Below are positions 49,643-61,280 of a DNA stretch of 64,000 nucleotides, piece after piece. Source of the DNA: Cryptomeria japonica (lineage: Eukaryota > Streptophyta > Pinopsida > Cupressales > Cupressaceae); NCBI RefSeq assembly GCF_030272615.1, contig NC_081409.1, forward strand, positions 239,223,832-239,287,831. Reading direction: 5' to 3'. The stretch's first letter is position 1; every line of letters begins with the position of its first letter. The notes beneath the pieces are model-generated. The model searched no databases, was not told the origin of the DNA, and worked only from the letters and a program-made list of their open reading frames with translations. A program made the translations under genes and the position numbers.

Positions 49643-49990
49643 TTTGGTTGGTCTTGGCGATAAGAAGATTTTCGGTGTGACATCTTAGTTTGGTAAGACA
49701 ATTCAAGGGGCCAACCGAAGTGATTTCCTTTGCCGATGAAGATCATATCGGTGAGACTACCCGTGTGTCTTAGCGACAAGTGATGATTTCAGTGAGACAT
49801 TGGAGTTCGATGAGACACTCAAAGGGGCTAGTTGAAGGCATGTTCTTAGGCCAATATGTCCACATCGGTGAGATTGTTGTGTGGTCTTGGTGACAAGAAA
49901 ATTTTGTTGAGACTTTGAAGTTTGATGAGACATGTTAAGGAGTTTGCAAAAGTATTAACTCTTGCCAATAGGCCATGAGATGAAGAGGTG
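49643..49990 (+). repeat. Three degenerate units of about 116 bp
   Basis: Units begin GGTCTTGGCGATAAG (49650), GTGTCTTAGCGACAAG (49765) and GGTCTTGGTGACAAG (49882). Each is followed by GATTTT..GTGAGAC and TTTGATGAGACA-like segments. Non-coding; lies between the LINE RT and DNA of uncertain origin. Confidence 0.65.
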
Positions 49991-50590
49991 GGGACCATGT
50001 TTGACCTGTGCTGACCTTACTGAGATTTTTGATGATGCTTTATCGAACTGTATAATTGGTCCAAGATGGAGCTTCATTGCACAATTTTTTGAATAATAAT
50101 CTAGGCTTCCCCATAAACTCCTTAGCTCACCTTTTGGGTGCTTGATTTGTGATATACCTCCTCGTTCTACTAGGTCTGCAATGGGCTTTTGGCAACGGTG
50201 GTGTAGAGATTTCTCTATTTACCTCTCTCAACACTTTGATTTTGTTTATCAATTGGGTGTGGTTCAAGTCCAAGTCTCTGGATGGAGGTTTTCAGATGGT
50301 CTTCTTTTTGGGGTTGTGGTCAAGTCTCCATGAAATTGGACCTATTTTTTTGTGTGAATGGTTTGTTGCGTGATGAGCTTCATGTCAATTTTTCTCATTT
50401 TCGAATGGTGGTTATAGCTCAAGTATTTGGTGAATTTATCCTCACCCTTATGTTCATGGTGGCTCTCTCATGAATGTGGAGATTTCTTGTTTTGCCATTA
50501 GACTACTGTTCGAGTTCGTACACCATATGGTTGGAAAGTTTTTTGATGGCTGTAAAACTTTATTGTTTTTCCTTACTTGCTCCTATCTAA
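49991..50590 (+). other. Uncertain DNA, possibly LINE 3' part, before the 5.8 kb element
   Basis: Overlapping open frames at 50142-50473 have aromatic-rich sequence without a recognised domain. The poly(A)-tailed LINE-like 3' end continues after the LTR element at 56423, so this may be the LINE 3' region. Confidence 0.4.
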
Positions 50591-50595
50591 GTATC

Positions 50596-51500
50596 TGTTG
50601 GCATTATACACTCAAATGAGAAAGGTGGATGTTTTCATTGACGACAACAAGGTTCCACAAGTTCAACCGACCATAGACTTCACCTACTGACACCAATAGA
50701 TACAACAAGGCTTATTCACACCAGCATCCAGTTTACATCGACAAAAGATTATATCGACATTCCAGGACGACTTGACAATAAGTATTGCTTATGCCAAATA
50801 AATTGTAATGGAAATTATAATTGTATGGCCGACATGTTGTATTGCAAAGACATTGATCTATGAGTTCTTGTAGGTCATTTAGAAAGAAGTGGGTGGTAAT
50901 ATGAGATAAGATAGGATATGATAGCGAATAGTTGTATATGCATTTTGATATGTTTATTTTGGAGCGAATAAGAAGCAGAGCAGAGCAAAGACTATTCTGT
51001 ATAAGAAAAATCATTTGACAATATATTGGCTAGGGTTTTTGGCAGAGGCAAAACCGGTATCAGATAGAGCACAACAACGAACTCATCCAACATTTTGATG
51101 CAAGTTTTAAGAGTTCATTTTTATGTTTTCATCAGTGTGATGTTGTAGTCAACGAGACTCCACTTTTGTTGTTGAGTAGTGAGCTCCAGGCAGTTGGCCT
51201 TCCTGCATGTGCAAGCCCCTTTTGTACTAAGTAATATTTATTCATATGGTCAGTGAGTAAATATTGTGGGTTACAAATCCTACCAAGTTTTTTCCCTTAC
51301 CGAGTTTCCTCACCAAAATATTTATGTTATGGTGTGCATTGATGCTGATTCCTTTGTTTCTCTTTATTGTATTATTGTTTGCTTATTGGCATATTAATCT
51401 CGGTTATAGAATTGTAAATAAGTTTAAATCTTTCATTTACCGATCAAACACTGATTCACCCCCCCTCTCAGTGTCTTTGGGATTAATCAATTATTTAACA
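50596..51500 (+). repeat. 5' LTR of the 5.8 kb element
   Basis: 905 bp, TGTTGG...AACA. Contains the ATTCACCCCCCCTCTCAGTG box 41 bp before its end. Confidence 0.92.
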
Positions 51501-51522
51501 AAGAATTGTTTGGGTAACAGAA

Positions 51523-52650
51523 ATGGGATATGAAGTGGACACCAACATTCTGGAAACTTATGTCAAAAGACTTCTAGATGCCCCACCAGAACCTACTGAA
51601 AAGATCTTTGGCACTGCTGAAACCATAGAGAAAGATGTTGCTATTCAGAAGCAAAGAAAGAAAAGGGATAAAACATTGAAAGATGCTGCAAAATTTGTCG
51701 AAGATGCTACCAAGGGATTATTGAAACTTGAACAATTGAGTGATGTTGTTGCAAGCATAAAAGAAAGAAAGTCTGACTAACAACCGATAACACATGTTTC
51801 CCTTGTTGTTACCTCATTCGAGACTGATAGTGACAAAGATGTGGAATTTAAAAGGGTGGATAGGAAGAAGAGAAAATCTCCATCGGCACCTGCTCCGTCA
51901 CCTAAGAAGACAAGGATACTTAGAAAGAAAGAACAGGCTATGAGAGAGCCTAGCGGTCCAAAGAAGAAGATTACACATAATCAACCGACACCAAATAAAT
52001 CTGATACACTTTCCTTGGCAGAGCTCGTTAATGAAATAACTCAGGATGGTAATCTTAGCAATGTCAATAAGTTTTATCATTCTTTTGATGATTTAGATAA
52101 GAACACTATTGAAGAAAGCATAATCTTGTATTTAGATATATATAAGAAATTTCTTATTGAAGTCATTGATTTTCTCCCCAATGACTTATATCTAAGACTT
52201 GAGGCAAAAGGAATGTCCATCATGGAATTGGATAAGAAATTGAAGGTTGAAGCACTGTTGGCTGTTCATCCAGCTAAGTCTAGACAAGAAATAGATGAAT
52301 TGATAGCAGAAGCTAACAAAACTATTTTTGCAAGTGGTCACTGGCAAGTAAGCCTCATGGCCGGCAGGATAAAGGAAATCACAGATGAGACAATAGACAA
52401 ATGGGATATTTTCTTTGTGGAGAAAGAGAAAAGAGAAGAAAAAGAAAGACAAAAAGATGACAAATCTTTTACTAAGGTATATAAAAAAGGAGATAAAGGG
52501 AAGAATGAAGTTGGCAATGTTCCTGACTTAAAAATAAAAGATAGCTTACCACCATCGACTCAAGACACCCCACCGAAAACAACAAAGGCATAGGAAGAAG
52601 TACAAAATCAACCCATAGAAAAGACATCAAAGGAAGAAAAAGTAATAGAT
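51523..52650 (+). pseudogene. Charged ORF of the 5.8 kb element, N-terminal part, unknown family
   Basis: Reads from ATG 51523 with only a stop at 51778-51780, then 51841-52593 and on to about 52650. Residues of the first segment are helical and charged (KRLLDAPPEPTEKIFGTAET). A basic Ser/Pro/Lys region follows (KRVDRKKRKSPSAPAPSPKK), which could act as a nuclear signal. After that comes a long helical region (FLIEVIDFLPNDLYLRLEAK, AKSRQEIDELIAEANKTIFA, WDIFFVEKEKREEKE). It directly follows the 5' LTR, where gag normally lies, but I see no gag homology. Function unknown. Confidence 0.6.
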
Positions 52651-54079
52651 GTGGTGCAGGAGCACCAAAGGGTTGAAATGCCCTTGACTAATTTTGACTT
52701 TTTAGACCCTCTCGTGGTCATGTAGATATTTGTTTGGTTGTTTTCTTTGCAGCTTTTTAGTTTTTATGCTATCCCGCGGACCCGATAGGAAAGTGCTAGC
52801 CGATAACAAGTGAGCAAGTCTTGTGGCTTCCAAAAAGATTGGATGACTGTCGCTAGACCGCGATGGGAAAATGATCAAAGATTATCTGTTGTGAATTGGC
52901 GACCATGGTGGGACCCAGCGAAAAAGAAGAGCATTCCGGGTGGTTAGAGAGGTCATGCTAAGATGTCAGGGTAGAGCCCCCAGAACCAATCAGTGAATGC
53001 CACGTGGCAAAGCACAAAAGAGAGATCGAGCAGATCAGATGATCGGATTGAGCATTTCGGGCAGTTAAAGAGGCCGTGCTAAGATGTCAGGGTAGAGCCC
53101 CCATAACCAATCAATGAATGCCACATGGTGAAGCACAAAAGAGAGATCAAGCAGATCGGATGATCGGATTAGGTTTTTGGTTATCTTCCCGAAGACCGAT
53201 AAAAAGTACAGAGTGCAGAAAGTCAACATTGGCAGTTGGAAGCCAGCATCTGTGGCTACGCCGATGGACCATTTTGTAACTTTTTTTCAGTTTGAAACCG
53301 TCTGTGTTTCATGATAGATGGAATGTTTAAAAGACCCAATGGGCATTTGTAAAGGGTTAGATATTGGATGTGGGATGGTTGAATACTACAGGAAATGCAT
53401 ACAGTCTGTTTTCTGGTTTTCTTTCGTTGTGTGTTGTATTGTCTTGTTTTGTTAAGTTTTTCATTACAGTTTTGTAATTTAAGTTTCCTTTTTTTTGTTT
53501 GTTTTGGTGTTTTGAATTCACAATGTAAATATGACTCTGTCTTGAACCTCCACCGTGGGATCCACGTGGCCATTGGAGTTCTTCAGGAAGAGCCAAAAAT
53601 GTATAGCAAAAGTAGAGTAGTAGTAGGAGGAAGCCAGGAAATGGCAATCACCATTTCTGCATACTGGACCTAGGCAAGCTTGATGGTAGTCCGGCTAGGT
53701 ATTAGTAATTGATTGAGATAACTTGCAGGGGAAGGAAATTGCTGAGAATTGGAAGAAGATCCAGAAGGCTACAAGGCTGAGATTGAAACATTGAGTAATC
53801 AAGAGGAAATTTTGCTAAACCAAACAAGATGGGTGGTCTTGCAAAGAGTCAAGAATGAGTGTGTCCTTCACCCCTGCAAGGATATAGTGAGCGAGCTTAA
53901 TTTGTGAGCTTGAGGTTGGTGAAGCAAACAAATGGTAGGGAAGCACCTAGAAGTCTAGAAGAGTAGAATTGGAACCCGAGAAGGGATAGAAACAAACCAT
54001 CAAGAAATTTAATTGATGGTTAAATAGGTAGCCTCCCCATCAAGATATCGTTGATCCCGAGTCAAACATTCTATTCATA
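52651..54079. other. Non-coding interruption of the 5.8 kb element, probably a nested LTR-like insert
   Basis: The charged ORF stops being readable at about 52650 and an equally charged ORF starts at 54080. The sequence between differs in composition, has no ORF of note and contains a 121-bp tandem duplication. CCACCGTGGGATCCACGTGG (about 53550) and GGCGACCATGGTGGGACC (about 52898) resemble gypsy primer-site regions. Ends and target duplications could not be fixed. Confidence 0.45.
52930..53171. repeat. 121-bp tandem duplication
   Basis: Two units begin AGCATTCCGGG (52930) and AGCATTTCGGG (53051). They share GCTAAGATGTCAGGGTAGAG, AATGCCAC(G/A)TGG and AAGCACAAAAGAGAGATC. Differences are mainly transitions. 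Confidence 0.9.
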
Positions 54080-55330
54080 ATGAAGGTTGACACTCAAGAC
54101 ATCAACATTACAATAGATGATACCTCTATTCCACAAATTGGTAAGGACCAGCCCACTGACACTCCTTTAAATATTGATATTGATAAAATAAATGTTGATG
54201 ATGCAAATAAAGCTGTAGATAAAGAAAGTTTTGAGGAGAAGAAATCAGAATCTGTAAATATTGAGATTTCTAACTCACCGGTCAAGGCAGTTGAAACTTA
54301 GCAGGATATAAGTAATGATGACATACATATAGATACTACTAAGGTCATCGATGTTGAGATACCGATAGATAAAGCACAAGAACAGACAACATCTAAAATG
54401 ACAAAGGATAAGAATGAGAATAAGGAAGAGAAAGAGATTAAGATAGCTGAACAGAAAACAGAGGAAGGGTCAAAGAAATCAGGAGAAGAGAAGAAAGATA
54501 ATGTAGAACCTAGCACCTCTCCTAGTACTTCAATTTTGGATTTTAGACCAACATCTGTCACAAAAGTATTATTGGATTCTATAAAGAAAATAATGGAGTG
54601 TAATGCCTTAGCATTTAAGGCTATCGACGATTCTCTACTGATTTTGTAGATGATTGCACCAGAGTGCAAGGTAGATCATATTGTTGGCTCGATAGGTAAA
54701 TTGGACACATTGTCCAAATTTATTTTTGCTAACATTCAATCATTAGACAAAATAAATGAGGAGACAATTCAAGAAAAAATCGATAAAGAAAAGGAAGTAT
54801 TCTTTGGAAAAACAATAAAGGAATGTACTCAGCAGATTGATACACTGCTACCAACATTAAATTCTACCATTTTGGAGTATAAGGATTTATACCAGGAAGC
54901 TTGTAAACCACATCACCTAACAAAAGATATTGATGATCAGATCAGAAAAAATCAAAAGGAAATTGATGATATTGCGGATAACATATTTGGTTCTTCGAAA
55001 CTAAAATCAGTCATAGAATAGGAGATGGCTATACATGAGGAAAAGATTGAAAATCTCGAAAAAGAAAAGGCAAGACTGATAATGAAAACCAAGGAGTTGA
55101 AGAATAAGCTTGGTCCAATATTGGACAATCTAATCACTCACCGAAATGCACTATAAAAGGCTACAATTCAAGGAGATAGATCACCAGAACAACGAATGCA
55201 CTATCTTACCAGAATGATCAGACAAACAAAAACAATAACTACCGACAGTACGAAGTTCATGCAGGGTTTGAACTTAGTTCTTGTGGATATTTTTCAAGTT
55301 GTACACAACAGGCTTCAGGGTTCTAAGTAA
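54080..55330 (+). pseudogene. Acidic/coiled-coil ORF of the 5.8 kb element, C-terminal part, unknown family
   Basis: One frame runs from 54080 to 55330 with stops only at about 54299, 54647, 55019, 55154 and 55328. The first third is acidic and disordered (DINITIDDTSIPQIGKDQPT, TKDKNENKEEKEIKIAEQKT). The rest is strongly helical, with heptad-like hydrophobic spacing (IQSLDKINEETIQEKIDKEK, KIENLEKEKARLIMKTKELK). The stops are few for about 1.25 kb, so the protein was probably under selection until recently. I cannot match it to gag, env or a host domain. Confidence 0.6.
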
Positions 55331-55514
55331 ATTTTTGAATTTTTGGGAATATTTTTTGACATCCTTTGTCATTGATGCCAAAGGGGGAGTGGTATAGTGA
55401 GAAAAATGTACTGAGTAAAGCATGCAAAAGATGAAAAGATCATTTGCTCAGGGGGAGCACTCACAGTTTTTGATTTTTCTCATGAGTGTTGCCATTAGTG
55501 CCAAAGAGGGAGAT

Positions 55515-56422
55515 TGTTGGCATTATACACTCAGATGAGAAAGGTGGATGTTGTCATTGATGGAAACAAGGTTCCATAGGTTCAACCGACCATAGAATTC
55601 ACCTACTAGCACCGACAGATACAACAAAGCTTAATCACACCGACATCTAGTTTACACCGATAGAAGATTATATTGGCATTCCAGGCCAACTTGACAATAA
55701 GTATTGTTTATGTGAAATAAATTGTAATATAAATTATAATTGTATGGCCGACATGTTGTATTGTAAAGACTCATATATTTATGAGTTCTTGTAGGTCATT
55801 TAGAAAGAAGTAAGCGGTAATATGAGATAAGATAGGATATGATAGCGAATAGTTGTATATGTATTTTGATGTGTTTATTTTGGAGCAAATAAGAAGCAGA
55901 GTAGAACGAAGACTATTCTGTATAAGCAGAATCATTTGATAGCATACCGGCTAGGGTTTTTGGCAGAGGTAGAACCGGTATCAAACAGAGCACAACAATG
56001 AACTCATCCAACATTTTGATGCAAGCTGTAAGAGTTCATTTTTTATGTTTTCATCAGTGTGATGTTGTAGTTAGTGAGACTCCACTTTTGTTGTTGAGCA
56101 GTGAGCTCCAGGCAGTTGGCCTTACTGCATGTGCAGGCCCCTTTTGTACTAAGTAATATTTATTCATATGGCTAGTGAGTAAATATTGTGGGTCACAAAT
56201 CCCACCGAGGTTTTTCCCTTATTGGGTTTCCTCACCAAAATATTTGTGTTATGATGTGCATTGATGTTGATTCCTTTGTTTCTCTTTACTGCATTATTGT
56301 TTGCTTACCGACATATTAATCTCAGTTAGAGAATTGTAAATAAGTTTATATCTTTCATTTACCGATCAGACACTGATTCACCTCCCCTCTTAGTGTCTTT
56401 GGGATTAATCAATTATCTAACA
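55515..56422 (+). repeat. 3' LTR of the 5.8 kb element
   Basis: 908 bp, followed by the GTATC duplication and then LINE-like 3' sequence. Confidence 0.92.
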
Positions 56423-56561
56423 GTATCTATATTGGGTCTTCTTTCTCGGAGGGTATCTTACTTCCCCTCCTTCTCTTATATTATATTGTTAACTTTGTAA
56501 TCTTTCTATTATATTAATATATTATAGGCTTCGACCTTTTTCTTAAAAAAATAAAATAAAA
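56423..56561 (+). mobile_element. LINE 3' end with poly(A)-like tail
   Basis: After the right GTATC duplication comes TATATTGGGTCTTCTTTCTC, then TTTGTAATCTTTC and AGGCTTCGACC. It ends in an A-rich tail (AAAAAAATAAAATAAAA, 56544-56561). This is a typical plant L1 3' UTR and tail, and would be the 3' end of the LINE whose RT lies at 47.7-49.6 kb. Confidence 0.6.
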
Positions 56562-57055
56562 TTTGGCCTATATGTGCACATGTATGGCCATATAGTTAGA
56601 TAAATTCTATAAAATATTATGTTATTTTATTCCTCAAAAGATTGCATCATGTTTCCATAAATTGTGTAATCTAATTTGTGTTGATATGGTTTCTTTCAAT
56701 GAGGTCTAATCATCATATGCTTTGAATGATATTATAATCAACATTATTTGGTGGTTTCAAATTCCAAGTTATTTTCCATTATTTTCCTGAATCTTTAGTC
56801 TTTACAATTTATTTCACTTGTGGATAGAATAGAATAGAATTTTAGAGTAGATTTTTTGTCGTTAGCTTGTTAATGTCAATTTTTATCATACAAGATCCAA
56901 AATAAAATGTTTCAGCATTGAGAAGATAATCTGATAATTTCTTGATTTCTAGCTTGAAGTATCAAAACCATTTGACCCCCTTGAATATAATCCACATTTG
57001 TTCCCACTAATATTTCCTGCATGGCTAAGACCTAGCCTCTGTTGGATATTAGAGT
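56562..57055. other. Non-coding interval
   Basis: AT-rich; no gene, LTR end or repeat structure supported. Confidence 0.4.
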
Positions 57056-59511
57056 TGTTGGAATGTGTTGTTGTCATTGATGTCAACATATTCCTGTGTT
57101 CTTGTGCTTCGATATTTCAAAGAGTTGGTTTGGTTGATTTGTTGCAGATATGATGATGTGGATTTAAGGATTCAGAGATCAGTATCTTCAGTTGATTCAA
57201 CATGAGTTCCAGTGTTCTAGAAGGTGATTTGATCAAGTTATGTGGTTCGGTGTGTTGACTGGTTTTTCTGTAGGTTCTGTATTGTAGAGTTGTGATTTCT
57301 TGTTTGTATTGCTCTGAAATTGATTCATTATGGTGCGGATTTTGGAGAGTGTTTGGGACATTCATGTGTGTCCTCAGTTTGAGTGGTTAATGATTTGAAA
57401 CTTCACAATTGTATCTTTCAACTTGCTATGTTGGTGTTCTTGAGCTCCAGAAGTAAGATGATGATTATTCTTGTAATCCGAGTTGTTGCGGTTGTTGCAG
57501 AGGAATTCACGTTTCTTGTTGGTGTTTACAGATCATGTTCTATCCTTGTTGCTAGTCTGCATTGATCATTGTGCGCATTATTGAATATTTTATTGGTTCG
57601 GTGGTATTCTTTATGTTATACGACTTTATGGCCAACCCGATGGTTCTTGTGTGTTGCGGATGATCTTGGCGAGATATCCAGTGCTGCTGCATGTTCGAGG
57701 ATTTGACTTATGTCCATGTTATGTCCTTGCCGATATTGTATTATTTTGTATATGGATTTATGTATTGTGTGATGTAATTTTATAATTAGGTCTTATGAGT
57801 TGAGACGACCTTTAAATTAAGGTTGATGATTTGTATAAATAAGAGTGATAATCATGTAAGTTGAGTGTTTGTGTTGTGTCTACATTCTTAGAGAGTGTTG
57901 TATGTGCAAACAAGAGAATTGATCTTTTAGAAGAGTGTTGAAGAGCAGAGAAGTGTTGCAGAGTAGATAGTGTCCTTAACCAGAACTATGATCAAGCATT
58001 TGGAGATGCTATTCTTTCCGTTCATGTAATCTAGATTGGTGTCTGATCTTTGTAAGGCATTGATCCTACCCAGGGTTGTAGCCCTTTGTTGTTTTGAGCA
58101 ATGAACTCTAGCTAGTGTGCATGAATGCATGTGCATTCCCCATTGTAATATTTACACATACTACTACAGAGTATCATCATATTGTGGGTAGGTTCCCACT
58201 GTGGTTTTTCCCTTGACTGGGTTTTCTATGTCAAAAATTTGTGTGTTATGTGTTTTGTTGATGCGTTATTTATCTTTGTTATTGTTGTTCTTGATTAGAT
58301 CTAAATTTTGATGGACTTGTAAAGCACTGAGAGGGGGGGGGTGAATCAGTGACACAAAAAATAATACTACTTTAAACACTGACTGGTAGATATACTTAAC
58401 AAGTTTGTTAAACAATATGCATGCAATCCAAAATGATATAACAACATCCACAAAAAGTAAAACATCCACCATAACACAAGTGTTTATACGTGGAAAACCC
58501 AAATGGGAAAAACCACAGTGAGATGGGACTCACAAGTTAACTATCTGCAGTAATAGATAACTGACCGGTTAAGGTCTACAAAAATTTGCTTTGCTAAGAG
58601 CGAATCCTGTTAAAGATCCCAAAGCTTAGTTAAAAGCTATACCCTATAAAAGGTAGTACCCGGTTAGGAGTAACCTCAGTAGAGGATTTCTGAATCCAAA
58701 CTAATGGATCACCTGGTTAGAGGATTTGTACAATGAAGCTTGTTAGAGCTTATCCGGTTAGGGGATTTGACTGTTGCAGTGATTAGAAAACAACAGGTGG
58801 TGTGATCTAGTAGTAGCACAACTTGCTTGTATAGATCCTGTTCTACACACTCAACACTTCATTACCAACATACTCTGCAACTTAACACTTCTGCCTTCAC
58901 ATCAAATCATCTCATAACATATCTCCTTCGCTCATACAAAATAATTCATTGTGATGTCAATATATAGACATTTAGATTTCATGTCGGCCTCTAGAAATCA
59001 TATCACAATTTCCTAGGTGTAGTGTATATGGTCAAACAATCATAAGTCATTACAAAAATACCGCCAAAAATTGTCGGTAAGGATAACTCATCACGACTAG
59101 TGATAACTCATCACATAATCAATGAATACCGGTTGGAACAACAATATCAGTTGGAGTTAAACATATAAACCGTTTATCCTATGATGCTCCTTTGATAATC
59201 TTCGTTGGATCTTCAGGTTGATGCCGAGTTATGTATATCCACTGGTTGTCTCCATGTATATACCGGTTGTCACCATGTATCGGTTAGATATAAACCTCTA
59301 GTATACCGGTTGTAATATAAACAAATTTGAAGTCACACTAGTAGACAATATGAACATATGTGTGTATGTGTTTCATCAATGATAATATATGATGAAGTTA
59401 TTCATTACAATCATCATCAAGCCAAAAAAATTGAGGTTAATTTGTTTAAGTTTGGTGAAAACTGATTCACCCCCCCTCTCAGTTTTCCTGTATTGTTGTT
59501 GCCAACATCCT
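57056..59511 (+). repeat. LTR interrupted by a nested minus-strand LTR
   Basis: Begins TGTTGGAATGTG and ends GTTGTTGCCAACA, so the ends are perfect inverts (TGTTGG/CCAACA). Near the 3' end is CTGATTCACCCCCCCTCTCA. The middle (58309 to about 59430) is a separate LTR in the opposite orientation. Without it the outer LTR is about 1.33 kb. No matching 5-bp duplication flanks it, so a partner may have been lost by truncation or rearrangement. Confidence 0.6.
58309..59430 (-). mobile_element. Nested LTR on the minus strand, probably solo
   Basis: Its 3' end on the minus strand reads ACTGATTCACCCCCCCCTCT, then CAGTGCTTTACAAGTCCATCA. This parallels the ...CTCTCAGT...CCATCA end of the solo LTR at 17289-18636. 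Its other end is near a TTTGGCTTGATGATGATTG segment (about 59427). ACCGGTA-type motifs recur, as in the 17.3 kb copy. Flanking AAATT-like bases are present on both sides but no exact duplication can be fixed. Confidence 0.6.
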
Positions 59512-61280
59512 TCTATAACCTTCGATTAACGTTCTCTTCACTTTTCAAGAGAGGATATCCACCTTAGATCTCCTATCGGTGTCCATGCTAATACTGTAGT
59601 CAACAAAAATTGTGCTAGAAGGAGTGCCTAACACATAAATCTAGAAAATAGTGTCTTTCTCAACCGAGTGGTATAGAAGGGTCCTTCGATCTACTCCTAA
59701 AAATGGGGATTTATTTGAGCTCTCTCAACATAGAAAGATAAGGGCTGACAAAAGGAAATCTAGAGGTGAGACATCATCTACATCGAATACCATGTCCCTC
59801 TAGAAAATTCTAAAGCTCAACTATCATGATATTCTAACAAACTCAATAGTGAACATCACTCGGTTTGTAGTCTAGTGACTTTCTTTATTAATGTTGAGAG
59901 TTCACCTCTCAATTTAGCACAATATCAACCATTGCATGACCTACCTAAGAATCTAAATAAATCCCATCCCAAATTCATATATAGTGAATCCAAAATAGTA
60001 TAAGAACACCTCAAGATGTTCAAAGAGATCTGTAATCGTAAGGAGATACAACATCAAGATGTGGTTTGTCAACTATTCTCATACTTTGGGAGAAATTTCC
60101 TACAACTGGTACTTGATTCTACCCCAAAATTTAATAACTTCATGGTTAGAATCAGAGAACAAATTCTTAGGGAAATTTAAGATCTATGTCAATCCGGCCA
60201 TCTTGTTCCATTAGTTTGTCTCTACTCGAAGAGATTCAAATGATCCCATAGCTATCTTCAATCATTAGTTCCACAAGCTATATCAACAATTGGTCATGTC
60301 ATATATAGTTCTTAACCCTGCTGCAATCCAAGTATACCTTAATCCTTGGATCCTTTTACTGCTCTCTTTATCAAGAGGTTGCTTGACAATGAAATTGACA
60401 CTTTCCAAAAGGTGTGTGATCATGTCATAGTCATTGCACAACAAATGGATCCAAAAGGGGTCGGAAATTTTGGGGTTGTACCATCTTTACTTCTCTTAGG
60501 GCCAAACACCCCATTCTTTTCATTAACCATGCAATTACAATTCATACACCCATGTTGTACCCTATGCCTATCTTGCAAGATCCAACTCCATTGTTGACAC
60601 ATTCGAACCATGAGCCAACTAAGACAACATTCTTTCAATAACAAGTGAAACAATATAAGGACCAAAGTTCACACTTGGCACCTGAATTGGAGGTGTTGAA
60701 GAAGATGTTATCACAAATAACGAGTGAGCTAACCAAAATGAGGTTAAACCCAAATTCCTACCAACAACAAAACACTCATATTGCTACTCTCGGTGCTAGT
60801 TCAATTTTCATTTCCTAGAATTACAATCAAAGTAACTAGAAATTTGGGAGTAGGAAATTCGGGTAGTTAAGGCCTGATAGGCTATGTAGTACAAAGCCTA
60901 AAAATGGGAGTCTACCAACTCAAGCAAAAAATGCAAACTTGTGTGAATTATTAGAAGCTAATTTGGCTACTCATGGATGTAGGTTACACAAGACATTCAA
61001 TCATTTGGAGATTCATTGCGATGAAATGCAAAAGGCCACTCAAACTATGCAAGCCAACCAATCACATCCATTTAAACCTATGAATCAATGATGCTCAATT
61101 CTCACATACTCACACTTGTGAAGATGGCCCAACACCAGGATAGGAGGAAGAAGAGTTTGTATTTCCTTTTTAAAAGGAGAATGAATTTGTGCCCACTAAA
61201 GTACATGCTTTTCAAAGATAGAATCAAAGAAATTACAATTTGAGGAGTAAGAAATTAGATTCTCTAACAGATGGCATTCC
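59512..61280 (+). pseudogene. gag remnant of a Ty3/gypsy element
   Basis: Decayed gag with many stops. Readable parts are NLAQYQPLHDLPKNLNKSHP, EHLKMFKEICNRKEIQHQDV and VCQLFSYFGRNFLQLVLDST (59890-60130), which follow the plant gypsy gag domain order. The C-terminal part reads LAPELEVLKKMLSQITSELT (about 60680). At 60440-60600 the coding frame differs from the longest open frame there, which is a shadow. No LTR or primer site was tied to it. Confidence 0.62.

Larger units (their letters stand above)
50596..56422 (+). mobile_element. 5.8 kb LTR retrotransposon carrying charged coiled-coil ORFs, no gag-pol; TSD GTATC
   Basis: Direct LTRs at 50596-51500 and 55515-56422 begin TGTTGGCATTATACACTC and end T(A/C)TTTAACA-like (TCTAACA in the right copy). 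They are flanked exactly by GTATC (50591-50595 and 56423-56427). Sequence after the left LTR, TTTGGGTAACAGAAA, is a poor match to an iMet primer site. Before the right LTR is GCCAAAGAGGGAGAT, a purine tract, and a similar GCCAAAGGGGGAG lies 130 bp earlier. Over about 195 bp compared by eye the LTRs are roughly 88% identical. The 4 kb interior has no RT, integrase, protease or zinc knuckle in any frame. Instead it has two long charged ORF regions. Confidence 0.9.
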
